NCBI GenBank assembly: GCA_964036315.1 | Contig: OZ038485.1 | Span: 95,047,951 to 95,111,950 of the forward strand | Source: Acanthosepion esculentum | Taxonomy: Eukaryota > Mollusca > Cephalopoda > Sepiida > Sepiidae | Length of the DNA: 64,000 nucleotides | Reading direction: 5' to 3' | Part shown: in pieces, positions 32,302 to 44,309 of the stretch | How the letters are laid out: each line of letters opens with the position of its first letter | Numbering within the stretch: the stretch's first letter is position 1 | The notes under the pieces: model-generated | Database searches by the model: none | The model's input: the letters and a program-made list of their open reading frames with translations, nothing else | What the model was told of the DNA's origin: nothing | Made by a program: the position numbers and the translations under genes

Positions 32302-34957
32302 CTAGCAAGATACAAAAGATTCCTATATTCAGTGGTTTTTTTTTCCCTTTTCTGTGTTTTAAATCAATTTCTTTTTAAATACCATATCCTTTCTGGACAT
32401 AGACAACTATGGCACTGCATAGATTCCTTTTCTTTGCTATCACTGAACTGCTGTACATTTTTGGGAAATATGGTGAAGTTGTTTGTCTTCTCTAATTTTT
32501 GAACTCAGAGGTTTCCTCCTTTTCAATGGGTTGCCACTCAAGGCTAGAAAGCTCAGTCTACCCTACTACTGGCCAGAATTTCAATATTGTTCATGAATCT
32601 CACTTTCCATGCCAATAACTTCTATGCTTTGTGCACATCCTCTGGAAATACTTACATTGTCTTATAATACTGTGCTCTGTGGTCCTTCTTGGGACTCTCC
32701 TGACCACCACTACCATCACATCCTTTTTAATAGTGCCTGTATCTATTATATCACCTTTTTTTTTTTTTTTAACTAAATTTCACCCAGTACAAGGCTCAAG
32801 AGTCACTCAAGATAGAGGTGATATGAATAAAAGAAGAGGTGGTAGGAAGTGAAGATTATGATAATAAGGAGGATAGATAAGGATTGGCCTTTGACTTGAT
32901 GAAGTTAAGATTATGAAGTTCAGGGAAACATCCTTGGGCGAGTTTGTTCCACAAAGTAGCAGCTCTTTGGAAAATGCTGTCTGAATTGAACTTCTTTCTT
33001 ACAAATGGAATACAGCGGAAATGTTAGCGATCTGACTCTTTGGATGTAGCATGGCATGTTCTCGATGTAAAGGAAATGTTAGTGATTCTTATATAGCCGC
33101 AAAATAGGCTCCAGATATATCTCAACTTTTAAACTTTCTTGGATAAAAGTCACCCTTCTTGGTTGGTTAATAAATACAAAGGTGTATATCTTTTTCCAAA
33201 TTTGAAAATTAAAACACAAACTGTCCATCCTTGACTGATTTATCTTAGCATTCTTCTTAAAAACCATTCAGTTTTTAGAAAATTTAATGTAGAAATGTTT
33301 CACATAAAATTTATTTTTTACTAACCACTTAGTTTTCTTTTCATTTTTTTCAAAAACATTTCTTTTAAAAGCAAGTGTAAAAGACAAACCTAGACTGTTA
33401 TATTTACTTATTTTTATCTATATATTTTTTTTATTAATCATAATTTATATATTTTATATCATAAATAGAGTTATAATAATTACTATTCATTAACGAATAA
33501 AAATGAACTAAAAATTGTTGATATTAATTAACTATCTTATAATTCTGTTGGTCCCTCCCTTAGTAAGCACGGCCGTCAAGCCCTGCCTATACATACCTCA
33601 TAAATAATGGACTATTCTATTTTGATTGCATAGCAAATACACACTATTCTCCCCTCAAGAGAAAATCCAATAAACAAAGTGTATCGAATTATCTTTAATT
33701 ATTTTATATTCACTTTACTTATAAAGAAAGTTATATTATTGTTTAAAATATGTCGTAATTTTACAATGTTTTAGGGAAGGAGAAAAAAGAAAAAAAAGAC
33801 AATGTTACTGCAGTGTAACTATATAAAAAAAAACATTTCATTTTTGGCACGACAAAGACGATCTTTTTTAAATTGAGAAAGAAATCTCTTCCAAATGCAA
33901 TGACACTCGTTTTCAAAAGGTACAGTCGAACTTAGTGATGAGAAAGCTATTAGATTCATTTGTTGACCATTACTATTGTAATAAACTAAAATAATGGGAT
34001 TGATTCTCACTCGGTGTCCCACATAAACTTAACGTGATCACGTCAGCACGACAACGCTATGTTTTGAATTTTGATCAAAAGTTGAACCGTAAGCAATTCT
34101 TAAAATTATTTTAAATAATTCTTCAAGATTTTTTTAAAAATCTACAACTTTTTTTTCTTTTTTACTAGACGAACTAGTAAGTAAACTTACCAGAAAAAAA
34201 AATTTCTTTGTTAATTTTTTTTTTTTTTTTGCAAACCTGAAGTCTAAATCGATTTGAATACAAAGTTTGAATCTTTCCTTAGCTTTTAGTTTTAAATCAT
34301 TCAAATCTGATCTTCGTTTATATCGGGGAAAAAACTAGTCTTTACGCTTGAATAAAAAAGGAAAAAAATTCTTACATGCAATGCGTTGTTCGGAATTAAA
34401 GTTTTTTAAAAAAGATAAAGTTTTAGTTCCTTATGTACCTACCCATCTATATTTTTTTCTTAATGTGTTTGTTTTCTCTAGAACTGAACAAGGGCTAAGA
34501 AATTTTAACAAAGTACTTTAACAAAATATTTTAACAAAGTACTTAACTTTTATTAATATTTTCAAAATTAATTAAAAATTTAAAATCTGGTTATTAAAAA
34601 AAAACGACAAAAATAATTTATTTTTTCAGAGAAGATCGAGTAGTAATGTAAGTAATTTTATTTTAAAACTTTGTTTTTTGTAGCCTTCTTAAGTTACGAA
34701 TTTACATCTCCTCCAGCTATGGGTCAAATAGTAAGACTTGTATCTGGAAAAATCATTATTCTCAAAAAACCGTTATGCAATATTCCCTCACAAAATAAAT
34801 AAATAAATAAATAAAATAAAAAGAATTATTGTTTCAATCAAAATATGCTTCGTTTTACTTTTATTTAAAAAAAAAAAGTAACAAATGGGTTGATAAACCG
34901 TAAAAAACAAATTAATCAATCAATTTTTCTTTTAGTTTATAGTCTTCATTTACTTAC
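32302..34957 (-). other. SAXO-like gene, intron 1
   Basis: Contains LINE family 1 remains (32780-33120) and SINE S4 remnants (32505-32560, 34690-34745). 33120-34690 is AT-rich with no recognisable feature. Confidence 0.7.
32780..33120 (-). pseudogene. LINE 3' region, family 1
   Basis: The plus strand starts AACTAAATTTCACCCAGTAC, the complement of the LINE tail. The minus strand keeps an L-W-N-x-L-A block near 32950. Confidence 0.6.
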
Positions 34958-35067
34958 CCACAGTCACAGAGATCTGTAACAGAAGCATCATCCGGGATTT
35001 CTTCGGCCCAAATATCAAAAGGTTCATTTTCGTCACTGCTATTCCTGGAAGTCCCATTTTTTGTCAT
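34958..35067 (-). CDS. SAXO-like gene, exon 1 with start codon
   Basis: ATG at 35067-35065 opens 36 codons plus two bases before donor TGG/GTAAGT. The N-terminus is acidic and ends V-T-D-L-C-D-C, which continues into C-G-H-H in exon 2. SAXO proteins are known to begin with a short cysteine-containing segment that targets the centriole or axoneme, followed by Mn modules. No other in-frame ATG lies closer to the donor, and no upstream in-frame ATG was noted in 35068-35100. The total visible protein is about 314 residues without its C-terminus; human members are about 400-475, so one or more exons are missing at left. Confidence 0.8.
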
Positions 35068-35479
35068 TTCCACAGGCGACAACAAAACCCAATTTGGTAG
35101 CTTTCTTTCTTAATCCGTCTTCTAATGTTGATCATTCAATTATATAACTGTTTTTTGTAGTTTAAAAAACACTTTTGGTAAAATAAAATAAATAAATAAA
35201 TAAAAAAGAAGAGAGGGGAGAAAGAAACGGACAGATTTTCTCTTTCTTGTGGGTACAAGTTCTGAACATGCACTGGAATATGAACCAATATTGGAATTCT
35301 GGCCGCACTGGGTCAACATCTAACGTAACGAAAAGCGAAGTGAAATGGAATAATTCTTCTAGCAGATTAATTCAAAATTAAATTCTTGAAAGAATGAAAC
35401 CGGACCAAAATCAATTTCATGAGCCCACGTTCCACCACTCGGTCAGTAAATGTGAAATACAGTTTTAGGAATTATCGAA

Positions 35480-35522
35480 CTCTATGAGAAAGAAAGAAAG
35501 AAAGAAAAGAAAGAAAGAAAGG
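35480..35522. repeat. (GAAA)n microsatellite
   Basis: AAAG/GAAA repeats; similar short purine tracts continue at 35575-35610 on the other strand. Confidence 0.9.
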
Positions 35523-35816
35523 ATTTATTTTGATTTGGAGAAATTAATTAGGAAAGTAATGAAAATCGTTTTGTTTTTCTTTCTTTCCTTTTCTTCTTTT
35601 CTTTTTTAAGTGACAAAGACCGTGACTAGAGAAAGTGTTAAAGAAAGTCAATAACCGATAAGATGAGATCAGAGATCAATTAAATACACAGTATCCGGTT
35701 CTCGATAGATTAGAGAGGAGTTCTCCCTACACCAGCCAAGCTGACTGCCCTGCGGTTGTCAACATGCACAAAGCAGTTGAATGAGGGTTAACGGAAGAAA
35801 AATGAAAACAATAGGC

Positions 35817-35849
35817 GTCATAGCAACGTTGATAGCAACCGATGACGTC
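35817..35849 (-). promoter_or_regulatory. X-box-like and CRE-like motifs
   Basis: GTCATAGCAAC (35817-35827) and GTTGATAGCAAC (35828-35839) resemble half-conserved RFX X-boxes, followed at once by TGACGTC (35843-35849), a CRE core. RFX factors drive ciliary genes. The cluster is about 750 bp upstream of the SAXO-like ATG. Promoter role is inferred. Confidence 0.4.
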
Positions 35850-35884
35850 GGGGTGGGGGGGTCATGAGGGAGTAAGTAAAGCAT

Positions 35885-36121
35885 TGTACCACAAAAGCTG
35901 GTAGTGGCGGTGGAGGTAGTATATTCCGTTCAACAATTATCATTGTCATTATTATAGTTGTGGTGGTAGTGGTAGTAAGTACTAATATTTGTATTTGGTA
36001 GCCGTGTTTAGCAGAAGTAATATCATCATTGTTAAATAATAGTGATAATTTTTATTTTAAGCAAACTTATTGTTTTCCTTTTCTTTTTTGCTTTCTCTCC
36101 CACCCCATACTCCGAGGGGGT

Positions 36122-36164
<43 letters not shown>

Positions 36165-36350
36165 AGAGAAAAGTAACATCAAAAGAAGAAAAGGGAAAGA
36201 AAGTGATTGAAGCAGATGATGTGGAAAAAATGTAAAAGAAAAGGAAGAAAACAAAGAAAGAAAAAGAACAACAATAGCAATAATAACACTTCAACAAGAA
36301 AGAAAGAAGAACAACAATAACATCAACAACGAAGAAGAAGAATTTTATTA
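35885..36350. repeat. Low-complexity block (GTGGTA)n, (GA)n, (GAA)n
   Basis: GGTGGTAGT-rich at 35905-35980, (GA)n at 36124-36162, then AAGAA-rich to 36350. No gene. Confidence 0.8.
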
Positions 36351-36359
36351 TGGAAGACT

Positions 36360-36560
36360 ATTTTTTTACAATGATATTCACCCTGTGAAAGGCCCCAGAG
36401 TTACTCGAAGTAGAGAGGGTTACAGAGTAGGAGGCACAACTTATACAGATATGTGCGGAAGATAAACGGTTAACCCTAGCCTTGAACAGGTTAAGACTGC
36501 AATGATCAGGGAAGTAACCTCTTAGGAGTCGGTTCCACAAGGCAGTGGTTCAATCGAAAT
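36360..36560 (-). pseudogene. LINE 3' end, family 1
   Basis: Minus strand begins M-W-N-R-L-L, G-Y-F-P-D-H, L-F-K-A-R-V-N, and ends with the GGGTGAATATCATTG tail. Confidence 0.7.
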
Positions 36561-36959
36561 ATTAATCTTTGGATTACAAGGAATAAGTAAGAAAAATACT
36601 ACTAGAGACACATAAAGAAAATCCACGTTAATCCAATTTTATCTGAAATATAAAAGTTTGTGTTAATGAGTCACATACTTAGAAAAAGTTTTCAATCCAG
36701 GATGTTCAATAATTTTATTTACCATGAATCTCAGGGGTAAGAATTAGCAAAGGATCAAACAGTAAATTAAAAATAAAATAAAATTAAAAAGTTATAAATG
36801 AATAATAAACAAAATGGCTGACACGACTCTTCTCTAATATTTTGCAACATTTAGAAAAGAGTGCGATTTAATAATAGACAGTTTCCTAATGTTAAACAAT
36901 ATTTTGACATTAAATTAAACATTGTTAAACACTGTCTTTTCTTCTATTTTTATTTTCGC

Positions 36960-37385
36960 GCTCTTCTCTGGTAATATTATTAGCCTTTTCCTTATAAGGA
37001 AACATTCAGCATTTATTGACCGAGCAGCCAGTACTGCTGTCAATTGAAATTTATAAAAATCTTTCTCTTAAAAACTTTTTTCAGGAAAATAGGTTTCTTA
37101 AGTCCAGTAGCTGTTATTTCTCTTTGCAGTATTGAAGGGGGTTTCCTTCCTAAACTTTTATTTGAATTGGTGTGGAATGCTAACATCTTATGTCATTGTT
37201 TTCCCTTTGATTTACATGTGACATCTATTTTATTAGTTGTTGCTGTTGAAAGCCCTCAAGGGATGTGGTTTCTGCTATCTGGTATTTTAGTTTTTTTTTA
37301 TTCTGTAGAACCAGCACGCAAGGTTCAAAGAAGAATGATCTTTGCCAAGATCCATAGGCTTCACTCACTGTAAGCCATTTTAATA
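36960..37385 (-). pseudogene. LINE fragment, family 3
   Basis: Matches 12775-13150 throughout, with E-T-T-S-L-E-G-F-Q-Q-Q-Q on the minus strand. Confidence 0.7.
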
Positions 37386-37399
37386 ATTGAAGTGTTATA

Positions 37400-37500
37400 A
37401 TAACAACAACAACAATAATAATAATAATAAGAAGAAGAAGAACAAGAACAAGAACAAGAACAACAAAAACAACAACAGGAAGCAGAAGAAAAAAAGAAGA
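37400..37500. repeat. (AAC/AAT/AAG)n trinucleotide tract
   Basis: Runs of ACA, ATA and AAGA triplets for about 90 bp. Confidence 0.85.
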
Positions 37501-37756
37501 AACGATTTTGGAGTTTAAATGGAAGAAAAATATACAGAACCAACAAAAAATATACAATTATTTTTTTTAATTAAGCAGAATAAGTTGCATAAAATGTAAA
37601 ATATTTCAAATCAGTGCAAAATTTATTCAAAATTTTATTCTCTTATATGTTTAATTTAACACTTCGGTATTTTAAAAAAATCTAGCACTTGCTGCATAAT
37701 TCAAAGGTCCTATACTACTCTAGCGCTCAGCTAGTACATATTTTTTTTTTTAACTA

Positions 37757-38010
37757 TTATTCATTTCTTCTGCTCACCTTCTTGTCCTGGTTGAAGTTCT
37801 TTTCATTGGAGAAGATCCTGAGTATGCTTGACTCTTCAGGGTACTTGAGCTTGTTTGGCAAGTACTTTGGTCGGACGATAGTGTTTTTCCAGGTCTTGTC
37901 AGATTTGAACAAACTTCTTCCCAGCACATAGCACTTGATGTCCTCATGTACTACACGTCTGATTGTGGATTTAAGCAGCTCAGCGATGGCCATCATCAAG
38001 ATATGGGGTC
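37757..38010 (-). pseudogene. Tc1/mariner transposase fragment
   Basis: Open minus-strand frame with I-A-E-L-L-K-S-T-I-R-R, L-K-Y-P-E-E-S and F-S-N-E-K-N-F-N-Q-D-K-K-V-S-R-R-N-E. The last is the block around the first catalytic aspartate of this superfamily (usually F-S-D-E-K); here that residue is Asn, so the copy is dead. Truncated on both sides. Confidence 0.75.
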
Positions 38011-38284
38011 ATGGTTGATGATATTGTTGATCTGTTGAATGAATGAATTCATTCTTACCCCTGAATGTTTAAATGTTTCGGCAAAGATTAACACTTGTAC
38101 CCACATAAAAGGGTGTGTCAAAAGGATGTTTTTTTTTTCTTCCTTGACACTGATATTACTTTTAGCAAATAAACTATTTTAACAAAACTCAAAAATATGT
38201 AACTGCGTTTATACTGTATTACTTAACATGACTTCTCGGCAAACCCCATAACTCCCACGTCCATGGCTTCGAGTTGCGTTCCCT

Positions 38285-38640
38285 CAGGACCATTGGGAGA
38301 ATGCACTGCTCTGATCTTCTGTCCAATGAGGTGATAACGCCAGTGAAACGGCCAGTTGAACATTCTCCGCACCATCGCACAGTGCCGCCTTTGCTGGTTC
38401 GATCACGCCCTGCAACGAGCTGATGACCACCCTACCAGAATTATCTATCGGTTCAACCCGCCATCTGCAAACTGGATACAACCTTGCGGCAAACCATACA
38501 GTTGCTGACCTCTAGCAGAATAATCTGGCACTGGAGGATGTTCCGGAGCTCTGACAAGACCGTGAGAGCTGGAGGGACAAGGTGGCTCTCGCGAACACAA
38601 CACCTTCATGGCATGAGATTTAGCAGCAGCAGCAGCAGCA
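38285..38640 (+). pseudogene. LINE C-terminal fragment (family 5)
   Basis: GC-richer than its surroundings. The plus strand encodes C-W-F-D-H-A-L-Q-R-A-D-D-H-P-T-R and P-P-S-A-N-W, matching the L-x-W-F-G-H-V-L-R-R-A-D-D segment at the end of another LINE class. A (CAG)n-like run at 38620-38641 ends it. Confidence 0.6.
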
Positions 38641-38762
38641 GTATTTATGCATTTTCCTTTTTCTCGAGAACTGACAACAAAAATGTGAAACTCTATTTAC
38701 TTTTTAGATTGTTTATTTACACGGATCATTTGATATTATAAAGATATATAAACCAATTATGA

Positions 38763-38835
38763 GGTGACTCATTTACATATGAAGTCACAAAGACTATAAA
38801 TAATTAAACTAATACCCATGAGGCTGTTGAGTACA
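38763..38835 (+). repeat. Putative 5' terminal repeat of gypsy C
   Basis: GACTCATTTACATATGAAGT, then CACAAAGA(C/T)TATAAAT and ACCCA(T/C)GAGGC(T/A)GTTGAGT, recurs at 42884-42956 with over 85% identity. It flanks gag-pol and is probably the remaining part of an LTR. Confidence 0.6.
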
Positions 38836-41007
38836 TATTTCTTCCTGTGGGTCAGTAACAATACACCACAATGATGTCGCCGATATCTAAAGAACCGAAC
38901 GAACAATTATCACTGGATAATTACGAATACACACAAGCATGGCTTAGGATACTCGTAATTAAAACTAGAACAAAAAAGCTGAAGGGTTTAAAATCAATTG
39001 GGGGAGAAAACCAAATAATTGATCTCTTTTTGGCAACTGCTGGTTGTGAAGCCATTACAAAATTTTCAGCAATTGCATACACAAGACAGTTGGAGGAAAT
39101 AACGTTTGTCGATATAAGTCAACGAATAGTGAGAAACACAAATACCCAAGAAAAAAACTAGTGAATGCAGAGAGCTAAGTTCATGAATATTTCTCAAAAA
39201 GTGAATGAACCCGTTATTGAATATGTTCTTCGTCTAAAAACAGAACGCTGAATATTGTGAATTTCAGAAACTGGCATTAGAAAACCAGTCAATCGAAGAG
39301 GATCTGGTCCAAATGACTCTAATGCATTTACAACTGGGAAAGTTGTGCCAGTCCATCTAGTACCAATAGTCGTGGAAAAAACTAAAAAAATTACTAGAAC
39401 AAGATCTATTTGAACAAGTTCCGCCAGGAGGGGGAACAGATACCCCCCCCCTAGTAATTTTCAAAAAGAAGGATGGGGATCTGCGCATTTGTGGCGATTA
39501 CAAAATAGGTGTAAATCACAGAATATGTGCAGACTTATATCCTATCCCTAATATAGAATGGGTTTTGAACTCACTTGCGGGTATGAAAACAGTCTCTAAC
39601 TTCAGCGTACCATCAAACGTTAGCTTACCATCAAATACGTATTGACGAAGATTTTAAAGAATTCCCAACAATAAACACGCAAATAGGCTTGTTAAGATGG
39701 AAAATAATGTCATAGTAAATTTAAACCGCAATTGCGATTTTTCAAAGGGATATAGAGCAAGTTAGAGTTAGTGATATAAAAAAAAGTACAATATGCTACC
39801 AGGATGACATTTGTGGTGGTACTATTAACGACGAAGAACTAAAATGGAAAATCAGTATGATTTTGAATAAGTTAAAATATACTGCATTAACAATTAACGG
39901 AAAAAAGTATACGCAACACTAAAAAAAAATATCATTTTTGGGATATTCCATGTCTAACGAAGGCATATCACCAGATCAATTGTTAACTGACAAAATATTA
40001 AAAGTTGAAGAAAAAGAATTGGAATCTTCCTTAAGACTTGTAACTTTCTACAGACGATATGTAGAGCGATACTCCGGATTGACTGAACCTTTTGCTACTT
40101 TAAGAAAAAAGAATGTTGAATTTATTTGAACAAAAGAACAAGTGGCATTAGAAAATTTAAAAGCTGTTCTGGCAAAGAAGCCAATAGTAAAAAATATTCG
40201 ACCCTAGAAAGGAAATAGTAGTAATGACTGATGCAAGTGAACACACAATTTCAGGAATATTAGGTCAGGGTGGTCACCATATTATGTATCATTCGATAAA
40301 AATTGTCAAAAGCCAAATTGAACTATTCAAATATTGAGAAAGAAGCGTTGGCCATAATATGGACGACAAATAGAGCTCATCAGTTTTTGATTGGAAAGGC
40401 CGCAGACCTTTAGAATTCATATTTAATCCTAGGAAGGAACTTCCTAAGGTAACGTCTTCTAGAATTCTAAGATGAGCCTTAATGGTGTTTGAATTTGATA
40501 TTGAATACGTGAAAACGTGAAAGGCAATACCATTCCACATGTAGAAACTTTGTCGAAATTGATTTCATTGCTTCTGAAAGTGAGAAAAAGAAGGAAAAAT
40601 TCGAAGATACTTTCTTACACTGGGTCGAAACTGTTATTTAAAGCTAGACAAATTAGCTAAGGATACGAAGCGAGATCCAATATTGAAGAGTATATTGTTC
40701 AGGATAAAAAATAAGTGGAAGAATGGCTCACAGGCAGAAAGGCGTTTTAAAGAAGTTAAACACAAGTTAGCTATAGTAAAGTGTGTAATTTGTAATGGAG
40801 ATGTTGTGATTCCACCAGCAACCCAAAGGAGCAAAATTATAAAAAGCATACATTACAATATTAATTGCGGAATAATGTCTACGCAAAGAACATTAAGGCT
40901 AGAGGCATGGTGGCCAGGCTATTCTACAGATGTAGAAGAATATATAAAAAGGTGTAAAAAGTGCAATGAAAAAAGAAATTAGACAAAAATACATACATGG
41001 CCTAAAG

Positions 41008-41150
41008 AGGGGCACCTCGAGGTGGTGTAACGGTTAGAAAGCTTATCTCGCTAGAACAATTACGACTGATTAGTGAGTTCGATCCTCACTGGGTATCCCA
41101 TTCTATCGGACTTGTGCCACATCTAAGCTACGCTTGGAAAATCACTACAT
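41008..41150 (+). repeat. S1 tRNA-derived SINE inside gypsy C
   Basis: GGGGCACCTCGAGGTGGTGT, A-box GTGTAACGGTTAGAAAGC, B-box GAGTTCGATCCTCACTGGG and TTGTGCCACATCTAAGCTAC. Flanking integrase sequence ACATGGCCTAAAGAG occurs on both sides (40995 and 41147), an exact target duplication of about 15 bp. Confidence 0.9.
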
Positions 41151-41655
41151 GGCCTAAAGAGTCCCAACCTTGGGATAGAGTACTCATGGATCCTGTCCAT
41201 ATTGATGAGGTGGGATTATTACTAATTCTGGTAGATTCGTCTTAAGGCTGGCCAGATGTAATACAGGTTTTCAACAAAAGAAGATTGACCATGAAAGAAG
41301 CGTTAAGGATCATATTTGCAAGAAATGTAATTCCGAAAACGCTAGTATCTGACAACGCCCCAGAGTTTTGTGACGAGAAACTATGCCAGTGGTTGAACAA
41401 AATTGGATGCAAACCATATAAAACACCACTGTACCAACCGCAATCAAATTAGCAAATGGATGGTGTAAACTATAAAAAAAACGTATTGAAAATATGTGTA
41501 CAACTGGAAGAAAATATAGAAATATTTTTTCCTAGATTGTTGTTAAGCTATAGAAGAATACCACATGCTGAAAGATCGAAAAACGCTTCCGCCATCATGG
41601 GTAGACAAATTAGAGCCCCATTGACCATGTGCTATGCTACTGTAGATGCCGGTTA

Positions 41656-42478
41656 GTTGGTGTGACCTCTCAAATTTATATTTAACGCAAAATACCACAA
41701 AGTATGAAACAATAAGAAGGAACACAAAACAGTTTTATAACAAACAAAACATATTAATATTTATGTCTGTAATGGTGTACAAGCGTAGGGGTTACTTCCC
41801 TTTGTCTGGAATTAAAGTCTTTACTAATGAAATAGTTTTTTATCTGAGCTCATAAAAAGTTGAATAAACTTGCCGCTCAAAATGTTCACTGTCAGAGAGT
41901 TGAAAGAATTCTGCAAAGCTGAAAATATGTCGATAAACTTTTAGCTTCAGAAGAGTTGAAGGAGTGAATGTTCCGTAATGTTTAATTAGATTCCGTTGCT
42001 TGTAGTTGAATATTCGTAATATGTTGATACTTGTAATTGAGTTTCGGTTGCTTGTAGTGTTAGTAATGTTTGTAATTAAGTTTCGTACGTACGTGTATGT
42101 GTGCGTGTATGAATATCTTTTCATAGCGTCCGCCCGCAAGTGGTCGAGACGCGATTTCTTTTACAGCTACATTTTCGTAAGCGAGTGAAATCAAAATGAA
42201 GGGAAAGAACGAACGAACTTGTGTCTGGTGTTTATAATCGACGTTGTCACGTGATAGGCTCCGAAGAAAGAAGGGGGAAATTTTGACTTGGTCACGCGCT
42301 GGGAAAAGACTTGCGCGTGGATGGATTGCAACGCCTGCTTGTGTGTTTATTGACCAATTAGAAGTTGAGGTTTTCTGAAAACATGTATGAAGCTGGATAA
42401 GCTCCGTGAGCCGCTATTTGCACAGAAATCGACATTGATAAAAGGTTGGTAGCGGGGTGATAAACTACCAACGAAAAA
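41656..42478. mobile_element. Inserted LTR-like segment in gypsy C
   Basis: Comparison with gypsy A shows no counterpart for this stretch between A-P-L-T-M and the acidic tail. Its right part (CACGCCTACTTG-like, ATTGACCAAT, CTATTTGCACAGA) matches 47690-47920 and, weakly, 51880-52090. It may be a solo LTR of another family; ends are not certain. Confidence 0.5.
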
Positions 42479-42883
42479 CTATTGTATAAAAAGAATCGTG
42501 AAACTAATCTACAAGAGGCAAGATTCATAATGCAAACTGGGCAGAACACTATGATAATAGAAAAAAACATGAAAATGGGATATTAGCGCATGCCGACCAA
42601 TTTACATTGCAATATGATAGCGATGAAGAAATGTACAGTCAGTCTGAAAGTAATGAAGGTGAAAGTGTCATGTCTAGGCACGACGTACATGGCAGTGAAA
42701 TCGAGAGTAAGATAGACTCTGAAGATGAACAATCGTTGGAGGAACAATCCTACGAAAAAATAAATATTTCACATATCTACACAATCTTTTGTGGGGAGGA
42801 AGGAAGATAGCGAGGAGACAAAAGCTCCCAGAATAAGTACCAGGGGAAATAAGGGTATAAAACCTCTTCGGTACAGGGAGAAG

Positions 42884-42956
42884 AGGAGACTCATTTACAT
42901 ATGAAGTCACAAAGATTATAAATAGCTACAGCTATTACCCACGAGGCAGTTGAGTG
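42884..42956 (+). repeat. Putative 3' terminal repeat of gypsy C
   Basis: Same sequence as 38763-38835; lies right after the last pol-tail frame. Confidence 0.6.
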
Positions 42957-42999
42957 TTGTCCTCTACCAAATCCAAACAATAGTTACATCAAGTCACAT

Positions 43000-43875
43000 A
43001 CTACACAGTGTCCCAAGTTTTTTCTCTGGTGCATTTCCTGGAAGCTCTCCAGTGTAGACTTGCAAGGTGTACAAATATGACATCTTCACGTCTGCAGCTG
43101 TCCAGATCTTGATCCCATATTTTGCTGGTTTTGATTTCATGTACTGCCTCATTGGACATCTACCACGAAATGCAACTAGTTGCTCATCTACTGTAATGAC
43201 TTTAAATGGTTCGAAAAGCTTCTTGTAATTTTCTACAAACCAGTCCCAAACATCATCTATAACTGCAAGTTTATCATTTGCCCTTCGATGATCACGTGTT
43301 GATTTTGGGATAAACTAAAGGATGTGCACAAATCTGTTCTGTCATGACAACAGTAAAAACTGCACGGCGAATGTTCTCATCTTTTGTTCACATTTCAGAA
43401 CTCGTTTCTTTTCGGCATCTAAGAGCTCCAGCAATCAGCAGGACACAAAAAACACCTCTTATTTCCACAGGATCTACATCTATCTAAAATCTCATTCTCT
43501 TCGAAGGATCATTTACATTGAAATCTTGAACAACACTTGATGCTCCAGCATTGGTGAAGATGCAAATAGTATCTACAATTTGGTCATCAAAGAACATGTT
43601 GAAAACTTCCGGCATAGTGGTTGCGGCATTAGTTGCGGGCGTTGGCCCGGAAGAACCTCTGACAATATCACATTGGTGACGGCGAGTCACCCGGGGCATG
43701 GAACTAGTCCATTTTCTTCCCGATTTTGCAATGAATTCATCTTCATCGGAATCTCCATCAGAATTTTCGCTGGCAATTTCACTTTCATAAGAATTCACTT
43801 CAAGATTATCTTCCTTGTGGAATAAATTCTTCATCAAATTCGCTCAAGACATCATCCGGGTCACTTAATAGCACT
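43000..43875 (-). pseudogene. piggyBac transposase fossil (PGBD-like)
   Basis: The frame at 43837-43484 has an acidic N-terminus, then R-K-W-T-S-S-M-P, G-S-S-G-P-T-P-A and E-V-F-N-M-F-F-D-D-Q-I-V-D. After a broken stretch (43480-43320), the frame from about 43317 to 43010 reads W-D-W-F-V-E-N-Y, V-I-T-V-D-E-Q-L-V-A-F-R-G-R-C, K-P-A-K-Y-G-I-K-I-W and V-Y-T-G, the catalytic core around the second aspartate. The C-terminal third and cysteine-rich end are missing. No TTAA ends found. Confidence 0.85.
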
Positions 43876-44137
43876 CATCCAGGCGGCGAACAATGTCATT
43901 TGAGATTTGTTGGCATGATATTTTTCAAACTTTGCAACGTTCAAAACCTGTAAAAATGACAAGAAATGATAATCCAAATTTGTAACTTAATATACCAAGC
44001 GGGATCCTGTCGGTAACCCAAAGGTGTTTTATTTTCTAACGTTTTGATAAAAGAATTTTATATAAATCTAATTATATTTATTTAATCTTAAATTGGTGTG
44101 GAACACATACAAAAATCAAGAAAAAAAATTAGTTATA

Positions 44138-44309
44138 CAGTGTAACCCGGATATAAGAGAGTTGTCGGGACCGGAGAAGAAGTCTCTTATATCCGAGTTT
44201 ATCTTATATCCGGGTTTATCTTATATCCGGGTTTGCTCTATTATATATACATTAACACAGGCTCTAATTTGTGACCAGAGAAAATATCTCTTATATCCGG
44301 GTTACACTG
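44138..44309. mobile_element. MITE with TATAAGAGA subterminal repeats, copy 1
   Basis: Starts CAGTGTAACCCGGATATAAG and ends in the complement CTTATATCCGGGTTACACTG, flanked by TA. Internal repeats of CTTATATCCGGGTTT occur three times. 172 bp. TA target and CAGTG ends suggest the pogo/Tigger or Tc1-mariner group. Confidence 0.85.

Larger units (their letters stand above)
38871..42810 (+). pseudogene. Ty3/gypsy retrotransposon C (gag-pol, nested insertions)
   Basis: Gag starts at 38871 (M-M-S-P-I-S, G-G-E-N-Q-I-I-D-L-F). Protease is not clear. RT runs from about 39370 (F-K-K-K-D-G-D-L-R-I-C-G) with an intact Y-Q-D-D at 39798-39809. RNase H follows (39938-40560; D-A-S-E-H-T-I-S-G-I-L). The integrase zinc finger is at 40850-40980 (W-W-P-G-Y-S, C-K-K-C). 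A SINE interrupts at 41008-41150. The integrase core resumes (S-D-N-A-P-E-F-C near 41349, Q-P-Q-S-N). About 820 bp are inserted at 41656-42478, then the acidic tail follows (42580-42760). Stops and frameshifts throughout. Confidence 0.85.

Noticed and set aside
43580..43825. Plus-strand 81-codon frame
   Set aside because: Shadow of the piggyBac frame on the opposite strand.
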